From the NCBI GenBank assembly GCA_963808125.1, contig CAWEEP010000048.1, forward strand, positions 1-37,866: DNA of 37,866 bases, in the 5' to 3' direction. Position 1 is the stretch's first letter. The number at the start of each line of letters is the position of its first letter. Below the pieces are notes generated by a model. That model ran no database searches and was not told the DNA's origin. It saw only the letters and a list, made by a program, of their open reading frames with translations. Positions 1 through 7,700 of this stretch are shown here, in pieces. The translations under genes were made by a program, and so were the position numbers. The DNA is from CAWEEP01 sp963808125 (GTDB taxonomy: Bacteria > Chloroflexota > Dormibacteria > Aeolococcales > Aeolococcaceae).

Positions 1-3
1 TGG

Positions 4-1805
4 ATCGGTGAGTAAGGGTTGGGGCCGGTGCTGAGACCGGGGTGGTCGAGCGTCGTAAGGTCCGTGATGGGTGCTGGCGCCAACTTGGGCGGGACGAGAC
101 GGCGCGACGAGCCTCAGGGCGGTGGTTGTCGGTGATCCAGGCGACCATGCGGTGCTGTGGAGCCGCCGCACGGCACGCTGACGCCCACCACAGAACACCG
201 GCGACGGATGAGACAGGGTCAGGTGACGGGGATCAGCCGCAGGCGCTCGTAGACGGCGATGATCCGGTCGGCCCAGAGCCAGCCCCGAGGGAGGTGGAGA
301 TGGAGCCGGCGGCCGCTGCGGCTCAACCGACCGGGGGCCGCGATCATCCAGCGGCGCACCGTGGTGGCCAGACGGTGGCTGGGTTCGTCATCCTCCGCGA
401 GGTCCTCGCCGAGAAGGGGGTCGCCGTCCGAGACGGGAGGCTTCGGCAGGGTGTCGAGGAGCACCGCCGAGAGCATCGCCACCAGGTTGACGGCGATCAC
501 CGCGGCCGCCTGCCAGCCGCGGTTGGCCCGCAGCGTCCCCAGCGGCAGGTGGATCAGGCCACAGCCCAGCTTGGCATCCTTGATCCTCTCTTCGATGTGG
601 GCCCGCTGCCGCTGCCAGAGCTCGATCTCGGTGGCGTCGCCGGCCATGTCGGTGAGGAGGAAGCTGTAGCCGTAGACCTGGCTCACCGAGCCGTTCAGGG
701 CCAGCTGAAGCTGCAGCAGGGGGACGGTCCGGCGACGCCGCGCCCGCCCGCTGCCCAGTTCGGCCACCTCGAGCAGACGCCGCCGGATCAGCAGGCGCAG
801 CGGCTCGTGGGCCCATCCCGACGGCCGGTACGTGGTCTCGGCGATCTCCGCTCCCGGCATCTCCAGCGCCGGTCTCCACCCCTCCTCCGGCATCCGGTAG
901 CTGGCCCGCCACATCGCCCGGTTGCGGGGCACCGAGACGGCGAACCGGACCCGCCGACGCCGACAGCGCTGCATGACGTCACTGCAGAAGTAGTCGCTGT
1001 CGCCCCGGACCGAGACCGGCCCATGGCCCTGCGGCAGCCGCGCCAGGGCCGCGTCCAGCAACCGGGGCGCCGTGGGCTTGGCGGCGCTGTTGCCGGAGTG
1101 GAGCTCGGCCGTCAGCACCCGGTGGCGCTCCGCCCAGGTCACCAGCTGGGACTTGTAGCTGAACCGGCCCTCGTAGTTGAAGGCCGCCCCCTGCTTCTGG
1201 CGGCCGTACACCTCGGTGGTGGTGGCGTCGATGTCCAGCGTCACCGGCGCCGTGGCATCGAGCCCCAGATCGGCGTCGAGGACATTGCCCGCCTCGGCGG
1301 TGGCGGCCAGGGCGGCCCGCAGCTGGGCCACCGTCAACCGTCGCAGCAGCTGCCCCGCCGTGGTTGGCGCCGGGGTCTCCGCCACCGCCCGCAACCCGGC
1401 CCCGGCCCCATCCTGGCGCAGCACCTCGAGATGCGCCAAGTGGTTGCCTCCCGCCATCATCGCCTCGGCCAGCGACACCAGCAGCTCGCCGGCGCTCCGC
1501 CCTCGCCGCCGCTGCTTGAAGGCCCGGACCCCCTCCACCGCCCCGTCGATCCGGGCCACCAGCCGGGTGCGCCGGATCAGCTCCCCCGACAGCAGCAGCC
1601 CGGCGAAGCCGGTGAGATGGTCATCGTCGGCGCTGATGTGGACCCGGGGGGCGGCTGCGGTACGATGCATCTGAAAAGTGCCTCCTCGTGGGGAATGTCG
1701 GGTAGTTGTTCACCGCGATATTCCCATACAGGACAAGCACTTTTCTTCATTCATACGCTCTCATCGAAGCGGCTGACTTCGATCAACTCGTCCTTACCCG
1801 CCGAT
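4..1805. mobile_element. IS1380-family insertion sequence
   Basis: The element is one transposase gene flanked by imperfect inverted ends. The left end at 4-17 (atcggtgagtaagg) matches the reverse complement of 1792-1805 (atcggcgggtaagg) at 12 of 14 positions, and both lie outside the transposase gene. No target-site duplication can be checked because the window starts at the left end. That the sequence begins almost exactly at an IS end suggests a contig broken at a repeated element. The exact ends are inferred by eye; the presence of the element rests on the transposase. Confidence 0.65.
219..1670 (-). CDS. IS1380-family DDE transposase
   Basis: A 483-residue transposase of the IS1380 group (DDE superfamily), catalysing cut-and-paste or related transposition of the surrounding element. 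Visible landmarks: first aspartate in LDIDATTTEVYG (about D148) followed by the family-typical region KQGAAFNYEGRFSYKSQ, second acidic site in VRGDSDYF (about D224), and a C-terminal acidic site in HIEERIKDAKLG (about E361). The length fits the family (about 430-500 residues) and the frame is uninterrupted, so the gene looks intact and possibly active. The ATG at 1670 was chosen because it directly precedes the family-like N-terminus (HISADDDHLTGFAGLLL). The strongly GC-rich codon use matches the rest of the window, so the element appears adapted to this host type. Family assignment is confident; activity is an inference. Confidence 0.88.
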   Translation of the reverse strand: MHRTAAAPRVHISADDDHLTGFAGLLLSGELIRRTRLVARIDGAVEGVRAFKQRRRGRSAGELLVSLAEAMMAGGNHLAHLEVLRQDGAGAGLRAVAETPAPTTAGQLLRRLTVAQLRAALAATAEAGNVLDADLGLDATAPVTLDIDATTTEVYGRQKQGAAFNYEGRFSYKSQLVTWAERHRVLTAELHSGNSAAKPTAPRLLDAALARLPQGHGPVSVRGDSDYFCSDVMQRCRRRRVRFAVSVPRNRAMWRASYRMPEEGWRPALEMPGAEIAETTYRPSGWAHEPLRLLIRRRLLEVAELGSGRARRRRTVPLLQLQLALNGSVSQVYGYSFLLTDMAGDATEIELWQRQRAHIEERIKDAKLGCGLIHLPLGTLRANRGWQAAAVIAVNLVAMLSAVLLDTLPKPPVSDGDPLLGEDLAEDDEPSHRLATTVRRWMIAAPGRLSRSGRRLHLHLPRGWLWADRIIAVYERLRLIPVT

Positions 1806-1990
1806 TGAGGTCTGAGGCCGCCCAGAACAGGCGGGGACACCGGCCGCCCGGGGTCAGCCACTGGTGACGTTCCCCAACACTGGGCCAATCCAATGTGGTG
1901 TTGACCTCATTTGGGCAAATCTTGCGAACCTTTCAATCGCCCGGGCCCGACCCCTGACCCGGGTCGGCCGTCTTCGCCAGTCGGAGTAAC
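1806..1990. other. intergenic region right of the IS
   Basis: This stretch between the presumed IS right end and the next promoter holds no convincing gene on either strand. Together with the non-coding IS margin at 1671-1805 it makes a gap of about 330 bases. I see no terminator hairpin with a T-run. Confidence 0.4.
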
Positions 1991-1996
1991 TAGACT
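1991..1996 (+). promoter_or_regulatory. -10 element TAGACT of a leaderless promoter
   Basis: TAGACT ends 7 bases before the ATG at 2004, with no purine-rich ribosome binding site between them. The same TAnnnT-to-start geometry recurs at many genes here. No clear -35 is visible. Confidence 0.45.
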
Positions 1997-2003
1997 CCCA
2001 GCC

Positions 2004-2393
2004 ATGTGGCTCCGGCGGACCTCCGTATGGACCCTCTGCTGCTTCGCACTGATTTGCCTGCCGGCGTTAGTTGCCCAGGTGCTGGGCGTCACCCCAGTCC
2101 ACGCGGTGCTTGGAGGCGTTCTCGTCGGCGTGTGGCTGATCGGTCTCCTCGTCGGTGGCGCGGAACTCACCGCCCCGAGGGCATTCCTGCACTGGAGAAC
2201 TCTGATGCTGGAGGGGCAACCTCCATCGGTGGAGAAGGTGGCCGCTTACGCAGACAGGCATCTACTCCCCAGCCCGGCTAGAACGGAAGCCACTCATCGT
2301 CGGGTCCGAGTGCTTGGCCTGGTAGTGATCTTGGGGATCACCGTCGAGGCAGCTCTGATCTGGCTGATCTGCGTCCGGGTGGGACTGCTTTAG
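2004..2393 (+). CDS. small three-helix membrane protein, unknown function
   Basis: A 129-residue protein with no recognised family. It has two hydrophobic segments near the N-terminus (about residues 9-29 and 32-51), a soluble middle with several charged residues (about 52-100), and a third hydrophobic helix near the C-terminus (about 102-124). It is therefore probably an integral membrane protein with a cytosolic or external loop of about 50 residues. The frame is open upstream to 1911, but the ATG at 2004 is preferred: it sits just behind the -10-like TAGACT, and the extra upstream residues are proline/arginine-rich and uninformative. It stands alone between the IS and pruA, which faces it tail to tail. 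No function is proposed. Confidence 0.55.
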   Translation: MWLRRTSVWTLCCFALICLPALVAQVLGVTPVHAVLGGVLVGVWLIGLLVGGAELTAPRAFLHWRTLMLEGQPPSVEKVAAYADRHLLPSPARTEATHRRVRVLGLVVILGITVEAALIWLICVRVGLL

Positions 2394-2491
2394 GGCGCTC
2401 GCCGGGACTTGCTAGCTGTCATTCACCGACACGGGCCCCCACCCCAGGAAGCCCCTTCGCCAGGGGTCATATTCCGAATTGACGAGGTTCC

Positions 2492-4111
2492 TCAGTCCGG
2501 ATCCATGTGGGGGTAGGTCCACTCCTTGGGGGGGACGAACGTCTCCTTGATCACTCGCGGGGAGACCCAGCGGGCCAGGTTGGCGGGTGAGCCCGCCTTG
2601 TCGTTGGTGCCGCTCTGGCGGGCGCCTCCGAAGGGTTGCTGGCCGACCACGGCGGCGGTGGGCTTGTCGTTGATGTAGATGTTGCCGGCGGCGTTGCGCA
2701 GCGCCCGCAGCCCGGTCTCGATGGCACGCCGGTCGTTGGCGAAGATCGTCCCGGTGAGCGCGTACGGGGAGGTGCCGTCCACCAGCGCCAGCGCCTCGTC
2801 CCAGTCGCTGTCGTAGGGGTAGACGGTGAGGATGGGCCCGAACAGCTCGCGCTCCATCAGGTCGTGGTGGGGGTCGTCGGTGGCGATGACCGTGGGCCGG
2901 ACGAACCAGCCCTCGCTGTCGTCGTACTGGCCCCCGGCCACCAGGGTCAGGTGCGGGTCGGCCGGCGCCGCGGCGAGGACCGCGGCGTGGCGGCGGAAGG
3001 CGCGCTCGTCGATCACCGCTCCCATGAAGGTGGAGAGGTCGGCCGGGTCGCCCATGGTGATCTTCTCCGTCTCCTCGGCCAGCCGCCCACGCAGCTCCGC
3101 CCACAGCGCCTGCGGGATGTAGGCGCGGGAGACGGCCGAGCACTTCTGGCCCTGGTACTCGAAGGCGCCGCGGAGCAGGGCCACGAGCAGGGCGTCGGGC
3201 GAGGCGCTCACGTCGGCGATGACGAAGTCCTTGCCCCCCGTCTCCCCGACCAGCCTCGGGTAGGTGCGGTAGGTGTCGATGTTCTCGGCCACCTGGCGCC
3301 ACAGGCCCTGGAAGGTCGGTGTCGAGCCCGTGAAGTGGATGCCGGCGAGGCCAGGGTGAGTGATTGCGGTGTCGAGGACGCCCTTGGCGTGGCCGGTGAC
3401 CATGTTGATGACGCCGTGGGGCAGCCCCGCCTCCTCGAGCAGTTCGATGATCAGGGTGGCCGCCAGCTGCTGGGCGAGGGCCGGCTTCCAGACGACGGTG
3501 TTGCCCATGATCGCCGGAGCGGTGGGCAGGTTGCCGGCGATCGAGGTGAAGTTGAAGGGGGTGATGGCGACCACGAAGCCCTCGAGGGGTCGCAGTTCGG
3601 TCCGGTTCCAGATGCCTCGGGGGCTGATCGGCTGGTCCTGCTCGAGCCGGTGGGCGAAGGCGACGTTGAAGCGCCAGAAGTCGATCAGCTCGCAGGCCGC
3701 GTCGATCTCGGCCTGGTGGACCGTCTTGCTCTGGCCGAGCATGGTGGCGGCGTTGAGACGCTCCCGCCAGGGGCCGGCGAGGAGGTCGGCGGCGCGCAGG
3801 AAGATGGCGGCGCGCTCCTCCAGGGAGGAGTGCCCCCAGGAGTGGCTGGCGGTCAGCGCCGCCTCGGTGGCGTTGTCCACGTCGTCCACGGTGGCCTGCG
3901 GCGTCTCCCCGAGCTCGAGGCTGTGCCGGTGCGGGGCGCGGACCAGCAACACGCCGCCCCGGCCGTCGCAGCGCCGCCCCCCGATGTGCATGGGGAGTTC
4001 GCGCGGGTGGTCCGAGAGGGCGGCGAGGGCCTCCCGCAGGCGAAGCCTCTCAGCGGACCCTGGCGCGTAGTACTGGATCGGCTCGTTGACGGGGACGGGG
4101 AAGGCGCTCAT
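2492..4111 (-). CDS. pruA: 1-pyrroline-5-carboxylate dehydrogenase
   Basis: NAD-dependent aldehyde dehydrogenase that oxidises L-glutamate gamma-semialdehyde (in equilibrium with pyrroline-5-carboxylate) to glutamate, the second step of proline breakdown, in the cytoplasm. The 539-residue length matches the stand-alone P5CDH family. Landmarks: PFNFTSIAGNLPTAPAIMGN and VVWKP (about 185-210), FTGSTPTFQ (about 260), the general-base glutamate in ETGGKDF (about E290), the nucleophile in QGQKCSAVSRAY (about C324), FGPILTVYPY, and the C-terminal FGGARQSGTNDKAGSP. The ATG at 4111 gives the family-typical N-terminus; the frame stays open far upstream but there it only shadows lipA on the other strand. 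A CACAAT box lies 6 bases before the ATG. No proline dehydrogenase gene is adjacent, so the partner enzyme is elsewhere. The gene is intact. Confidence 0.95.
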   Translation of the reverse strand: MSAFPVPVNEPIQYYAPGSAERLRLREALAALSDHPRELPMHIGGRRCDGRGGVLLVRAPHRHSLELGETPQATVDDVDNATEAALTASHSWGHSSLEERAAIFLRAADLLAGPWRERLNAATMLGQSKTVHQAEIDAACELIDFWRFNVAFAHRLEQDQPISPRGIWNRTELRPLEGFVVAITPFNFTSIAGNLPTAPAIMGNTVVWKPALAQQLAATLIIELLEEAGLPHGVINMVTGHAKGVLDTAITHPGLAGIHFTGSTPTFQGLWRQVAENIDTYRTYPRLVGETGGKDFVIADVSASPDALLVALLRGAFEYQGQKCSAVSRAYIPQALWAELRGRLAEETEKITMGDPADLSTFMGAVIDERAFRRHAAVLAAAPADPHLTLVAGGQYDDSEGWFVRPTVIATDDPHHDLMERELFGPILTVYPYDSDWDEALALVDGTSPYALTGTIFANDRRAIETGLRALRNAAGNIYINDKPTAAVVGQQPFGGARQSGTNDKAGSPANLARWVSPRVIKETFVPPKEWTYPHMDPD

Positions 4112-4117
4112 GCCGGG

Positions 4118-4123
4118 ATTGTG
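4118..4123 (-). promoter_or_regulatory. -10-like CACAAT before pruA
   Basis: On the minus strand CACAAT ends 6 bases before the pruA ATG, matching the leaderless spacing seen at other genes. It is weaker than the others because it starts with C instead of T. Confidence 0.3.
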
Positions 4124-4265
4124 GCAATTCCGCCGGTGGGGTTGCGAGGCGGACCGGGGCCAGCCGCGCCGTCCGGCGGGAATGCGCCGATCAGAGGGCA
4201 GGTGCCGCCGCCACCGCGCCTCCGGTGGAGACCGCCGGCGTGCGGGTGCCGCAGGGAGGCCCTGG

Positions 4266-4271
4266 TAGAGT
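4266..4271 (+). promoter_or_regulatory. -10 element TAGAGT before lipA
   Basis: TAGAGT ends 11 bases before the lipA ATG at 4283. The intervening bases contain no Shine-Dalgarno sequence, so the transcript is probably leaderless or has only a few leader bases. Confidence 0.4.
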
Positions 4272-4282
4272 GGGCAGCGTCC

Positions 4283-5242
4283 ATGCAGCAGATCCCTCTG
4301 GTCCCGGCGCCCGCCACGCCGCCGGACCGCGGAGGCGACACACGTCCCACCTGGCAGCGGTTGCTGCCCGAGGGCGTTGACCGGCGCCCACTCTGGCTCA
4401 CCGCCAAGGCGCCGGCGGGGGAGGGGTTCACCCATCTCGCCACACTGATGCGCGAGAAGCGGCTGGTCACCGTCTGCGAGGAGGCCCGCTGCCCCAATAT
4501 CGGGGAGTGCTGGAACGCCGGCACGGGCACCTTCATGATCCTTGGCGACGTCTGCACGAGGGCCTGCGCCTTCTGTGCTGTGAAGAGCGGCCGTCGAGGC
4601 GGTGACGTGGACACCGACGAGCCCCGTCGGGTCGGCGAGGCGGTCGCCCGCATGCGGCTGCGCCACGCCGTGGTCACCTCGGTGGACCGCGACGATCTCG
4701 CCGATGGGGGCGCCTCGATCTTCGCGGACACCATCCGGGAGATACGCCGGCAGGCCCCGGGGACCACCGTCGAGGTCCTCACCCCGGACTTCCAGGGCGA
4801 CTTGGACGCCGTCGCGACGGTGACGGCGGAGGGGCCCGAGATCTTCAACCACAACATGGAGACGGTGGCCCGTCTCTACCCGAGGGTCCGTCCCAAGTCG
4901 GGCTACGAGCGGTCCCTGACGGTTCTGGAGGCGGCCAAGGGCCTGGCCCCCACCTCGAAGACCAAGAGCGGTCTCATGGTGGGGCTGGGCGAGGAGGTGG
5001 AGGAGGTCCACGCCCTCCTGCGCGACCTTCACCGCCACAAGGTGGAGATCGTCACCATCGGGCAGTACCTGAGGCCGTCGCTGAAGCACCACCCTCTCAT
5101 TCGGTTCTGGCACCCCGAGGAGTTCACCGAGCTCAAGGCCTACGCCATGGGGCTCGGCTTCGCCCACGTCGAGGCGGGGCCTCTGGTGCGCTCCAGCTAC
5201 CACGCCGCCGACCAGGTGGTGGCGGCGGCCGCGGCGCCTTGA
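4283..5242 (+). CDS. lipA: lipoyl synthase
   Basis: Radical SAM enzyme that inserts two sulfur atoms into octanoyl groups on lipoyl domains (pyruvate and 2-oxoglutarate dehydrogenases, glycine cleavage H protein). Both clusters are visible: the auxiliary-cluster cysteines in CEEARCPNIGEC (C65, C70, C76) and the radical SAM CxxxCxxC in CTRACAFC (C91, C95, C98). Further signatures are VVTSVDRDDLADGGA, NHNMETV, and RSSYHA near the C-terminus, where the serine is the known third-site ligand. Length 319 residues, normal for LipA. The ATG at 4283 follows a -10 box and gives a typical short N-terminal extension. The stop codon overlaps the start of lipB, so the two are co-transcribed and supply consecutive steps of lipoate synthesis. 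Confidence 0.97.
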   Translation: MQQIPLVPAPATPPDRGGDTRPTWQRLLPEGVDRRPLWLTAKAPAGEGFTHLATLMREKRLVTVCEEARCPNIGECWNAGTGTFMILGDVCTRACAFCAVKSGRRGGDVDTDEPRRVGEAVARMRLRHAVVTSVDRDDLADGGASIFADTIREIRRQAPGTTVEVLTPDFQGDLDAVATVTAEGPEIFNHNMETVARLYPRVRPKSGYERSLTVLEAAKGLAPTSKTKSGLMVGLGEEVEEVHALLRDLHRHKVEIVTIGQYLRPSLKHHPLIRFWHPEEFTELKAYAMGLGFAHVEAGPLVRSSYHAADQVVAAAAAP

Positions 5243-6003
5243 CGCCTGAGGTGCCCCGGCTCCGTCACCTCTGGCTGGGCACCGTCCCGTACCGCGACGC
5301 CTGGGAGACGCAGCGGCGCCTGGCCCTGGCCCGCGCCGCCGGGGAGATCGATGACTGCCTCCTCCTCCTCGAGCACCCTCCCGTCTACACCGTCGGCCGG
5401 GGTGGTGACCCCGCCCACCTGGGCGGTGGGCCGGCCGCGCTCCGCGCTCTGGGAGCCGAGTGCATCGAGGTGGACCGGGGTGGTTCCGTCACCTTCCACG
5501 GGCCGGGGCAGCTGGTCGGCTACCCGATCCTCAGCCTGGCGCTCGCCTTCCCCATCCCGGGCGCCCCGGGGCGCGGCGACGCCGTCGCCTACGTCCGGGC
5601 CCTGGAGGGTGCCCTCATCGCCACCGCCGGCCGGTACGGCGTCCTCGCCGTGCGCCGGCACGGCATGAGCGGGGCCTGGGTGGGTCGGAACAAGCTGGCC
5701 GCGATCGGGGTCAAGCTGGCCCGGGGCGTGACCCAGCACGGCGTCGCCCTGAACGTCACCACCGACCTGGGCTGGTTCGCCCACGTGACCCCCTGCGGCA
5801 TCGAGGACGGCGGGGTCACCTCCCTGGCCGCCGAGGGTGCCGTCGGGCTCACCCCCCGGGTGGTGGGGGACGACTTCGCCGCCTGCCTCGCGGAGGGGAT
5901 CGGAGCGCGGCTTGAGGCCGCCGGCCCTGCCCTCCGGCGCCTCGCCGGCGCCCCCGTCACCGAGTTGGACCGGCGGGGGGGCGGCGCGCCGGTCGCCGTC
6001 TGA
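5239..6003 (+). CDS. lipB: lipoyl(octanoyl) transferase
   Basis: Transfers octanoate from acyl carrier protein to lipoyl domains, giving the substrate of LipA. The 254-residue protein shows the LipB core: LLLLEHPPVYTVGRGG (about 41-56), VTFHGPGQLVGYPI (about 84-97), the catalytic lysine context RNKLAAIGVK (about K152), THGV-type QHGVALNV, and the catalytic cysteine in TPCGIEDGGVTSL (C186). The start is TTG at 5239, overlapping the lipA stop (TTGA); a GTG at 5251 in the same frame is an alternative. Tight coupling to lipA supports translational coupling. It is intact, with a C-terminal tail rich in Gly/Arg beyond the usual domain. Confidence 0.95.
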   Translation: MTPEVPRLRHLWLGTVPYRDAWETQRRLALARAAGEIDDCLLLLEHPPVYTVGRGGDPAHLGGGPAALRALGAECIEVDRGGSVTFHGPGQLVGYPILSLALAFPIPGAPGRGDAVAYVRALEGALIATAGRYGVLAVRRHGMSGAWVGRNKLAAIGVKLARGVTQHGVALNVTTDLGWFAHVTPCGIEDGGVTSLAAEGAVGLTPRVVGDDFAACLAEGIGARLEAAGPALRRLAGAPVTELDRRGGGAPVAV

Positions 6004-6311
6004 TGCCCCTCCCGGCCCCGGCGGCGTCCTCCGTGCCGCCGAGTTTCCGTCGATGCTGGCGACTACCGGTGCGGTGTTCTGGCCGCCGGTGGCCATAATT
6101 CGTGGCAATCGCGTCTTTCGACGCGGCTGTGACGCGCCCTTCGGTGCTTCGTCACGGCGTGTTGCCGGATCTCGTCGCCTCGATGCGCCGGAAGTGCTGG
6201 TAAAGCGCCGTCGGCTTGGCTAACATGTTGGCTTCTGGAGCGTCCGGCCACCCGGAGATCCCACCCCACATCTCACCAACTGGGCAGGGGGCGTTTCCCG
6301 AGGGAGCAGTC
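6004..6311. other. intergenic region with an imperfect palindrome
   Basis: A 308-base gap between lipB and the next gene. It contains the imperfect palindrome GCTAACATGTTGGC at 6219-6232, whose TAACAT (6221-6226) could serve as a -10 for the downstream gene with a leader of about 80 bases. No terminator with a T-run and no convincing ORF is seen. Confidence 0.3.
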
Positions 6312-6635
6312 ATGGCCACATTCGTCCGGAACCGCGTCCTGCACCAGCTGCAATGGGCTCCTGAGAGGGACACGTACCGTGCCCGCCGGCGCGAGGTGCT
6401 CTGCGAGCTGGACGGTCTCCTCGTCCAGGTCGAGGAGGTCAACCTCCGCGGTCAGGCGCCGCCCGCTCGCGTTCTGTCCCGGCTGCGCTACCACGGCGTC
6501 CAGGTGTCCCAGGCGGCGAGCGCGGCCGACCTCGTGGAGGCGATCTTCGCCGCCCAGGAGCGCTTCATGCGCCAGCCGGTCGGCCTGCCCGCGGTCCGCG
6601 ACGGCCACCTCATCAAGGGGCGGCTCGCCTCCTAG
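6312..6635 (+). CDS. conserved-looking small protein of unknown function
   Basis: A 107-residue soluble protein that I do not recognise. It begins MATFVRNRVLHQLQWAPERD, is rich in Arg and Leu, and its middle (about residues 15-45) could form a long amphipathic or coiled helix (RRREVLCELDGLLVQVEEV). The ATG at 6312 is chosen because an AGGGAG ribosome binding site (6301-6306) lies 5 bases upstream; the frame is open to 6216 but those residues look non-coding. It sits between lipB and rpiA on the same strand, 308 bases from lipB and 44 from rpiA, which has its own promoter. Having a Shine-Dalgarno sequence, it differs from its leaderless neighbours. Confidence 0.55.
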   Translation: MATFVRNRVLHQLQWAPERDTYRARRREVLCELDGLLVQVEEVNLRGQAPPARVLSRLRYHGVQVSQAASAADLVEAIFAAQERFMRQPVGLPAVRDGHLIKGRLAS

Positions 6636-6667
6636 GCGCGCGGCCCCCTGACCCCTGCCGGAGCGGG

Positions 6668-6673
6668 TAGTCT
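6668..6673 (+). promoter_or_regulatory. -10 element TAGTCT before rpiA
   Basis: TAGTCT ends 6 bases before the rpiA ATG at 6680, giving the leaderless arrangement; no ribosome binding site is present. Confidence 0.45.
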
Positions 6674-6679
6674 GCCCGG

Positions 6680-7363
6680 ATGAGTTCCCTGTCGGGCAAG
6701 CAGGCGGCCGGGCGCGCCGCCGCCCGGTTCGTCGAGGACGGCATGCGGATCGGGCTTGGCACCGGATCGACGGCGCACTGGTTCATCGTCGCCGTGGCCG
6801 ACGCGGTCCGCTCCGGCGTTCATGTCGAGGCTGTGGCGACCTCCGAGGTCAGCGCCCGCCTCGCCGCCGACCTCGGCATCGAGCTCGTCGAGCTGGACGG
6901 CGCCGGCCTCGACCTGGCCGTCGACGGGGCCGACCTCGTGGATCCCCAGCTCCGCCTCGTCAAGGGTGGCGGAGGAGCCCACGTCCGGGAGCGGATGGTG
7001 GCCGCCGCCGCCCGGCGCTTCGTCGTCGTGGTCGACAACTCCAAGCTGGTGCCCCAGCTCCGCGGGCCGGTCCCGGTGGAGATCCTTCACTTCGGCGCCG
7101 GGGCCACCCTGGCAGCCCTCGAGGTCTGTGGCGCCCCCTTCCGGCTGCGCAGGGACGACGAGGGCGTCCCCCGGCTCAGCGACAACGGCAATCTGCTCGT
7201 CGACGGGCGCTTCGCGGTGGTTTCCGACCCTGAAGGTCTGGCCCGCCGCCTCGACGCCGTGCCGGGCGTGGTCGGCCACGGCCTCTTCCTGGGGATGGCC
7301 GACCGGGTCATCGTCGGTGACGATCGGGGTGCCGTTCGGGAGTTGACAGCCGCCGCCGGGTAA
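6680..7363 (+). CDS. rpiA: ribose-5-phosphate isomerase A
   Basis: Interconverts ribose 5-phosphate and ribulose 5-phosphate in the pentose phosphate pathway. The 227-residue protein has the RpiA signatures in order: IGLGTGSTAHWFI (about 24-36) for phosphate binding, ATSEVSARLA, DLAVDGADLVD (about 78-88) with the catalytic Asp, VKGGGGAHVRERMV (about 94-107) with the catalytic Glu region, VVVDNSKLV, and GHGLFLGMAD near the C-terminus. The length is standard. The start at 6680 follows TAGTCT and matches the family N-terminus. It is followed 14 bases later by a tRNA gene on the same strand. Intact. Confidence 0.96.
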   Translation: MSSLSGKQAAGRAAARFVEDGMRIGLGTGSTAHWFIVAVADAVRSGVHVEAVATSEVSARLAADLGIELVELDGAGLDLAVDGADLVDPQLRLVKGGGGAHVRERMVAAAARRFVVVVDNSKLVPQLRGPVPVEILHFGAGATLAALEVCGAPFRLRRDDEGVPRLSDNGNLLVDGRFAVVSDPEGLARRLDAVPGVVGHGLFLGMADRVIVGDDRGAVRELTAAAG

Positions 7364-7366
7364 AGT
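7361..7366 (+). promoter_or_regulatory. -10-like TAAAGT before tRNA-Val
   Basis: TAAAGT ends 11 bases before the tRNA 5' end and overlaps the rpiA stop codon. A TTGACA at 7343-7348 is only 12 bases upstream, too close for an ordinary -35, so only the -10 call is made. Confidence 0.4.
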
Positions 7367-7377
7367 CGTGACCCAAG

Positions 7378-7451
7378 GGGCGGATGGCGCAGCTGGTCAG
7401 CGCGTCTCGCTTACACCGAGAAGGCCGCAGGTTCGAACCCTGCTCCGCCCA
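7378..7451 (+). tRNA. tRNA-Val (anticodon TAC)
   Basis: The sequence folds as a complete cloverleaf: acceptor GGGCGGA pairs with TCCGCCC (7378-7384 with 7444-7450), the D arm is GCGC...GCGC, the anticodon stem TCTCG/CGAGA encloses loop CTTACAC with anticodon TAC, and the T arm GCAGG TTCGAAC CCTGC is canonical. The discriminator is A at 7451 and CCA is not encoded. It reads valine codons ending in A (and G). Confidence 0.95.
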
Positions 7452-7700
7452 CGTCCGGCCGGCTTCCGCTCCCTCGCCGGGTGGGCGCACTCGATCTCGT
7501 CCGCGCGGCCGGGGACCGGGGCCGTCCCCGGGTCCGACGCGTCGCCTGGGCGTTGCCGCCGACACTGGCCCGAACGGGGGAGGGTGCCGAAGCTCCCGAT
7601 CTGAGCGACCGGTTTGGCTGACGCGCAACAAACCTGCAAAGACTTCCCCCCCACCCGGAAAGTTCGTGCCATCATCGCCCAGAACGGAGGAGGTTCAGCG

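Noticed and set aside
2636..5242. 868-residue plus-strand ORF spanning pruA antisense into lipA
   Set aside because: The part before 4283 is the antisense shadow of pruA; only the LipA portion resembles a protein family.
7343..7366. Complete sigma-70 promoter TTGACA/TAAAGT for tRNA-Val
   Set aside because: The boxes are only 12 bases apart, too short for normal -35/-10 spacing; only the -10-like element was kept.
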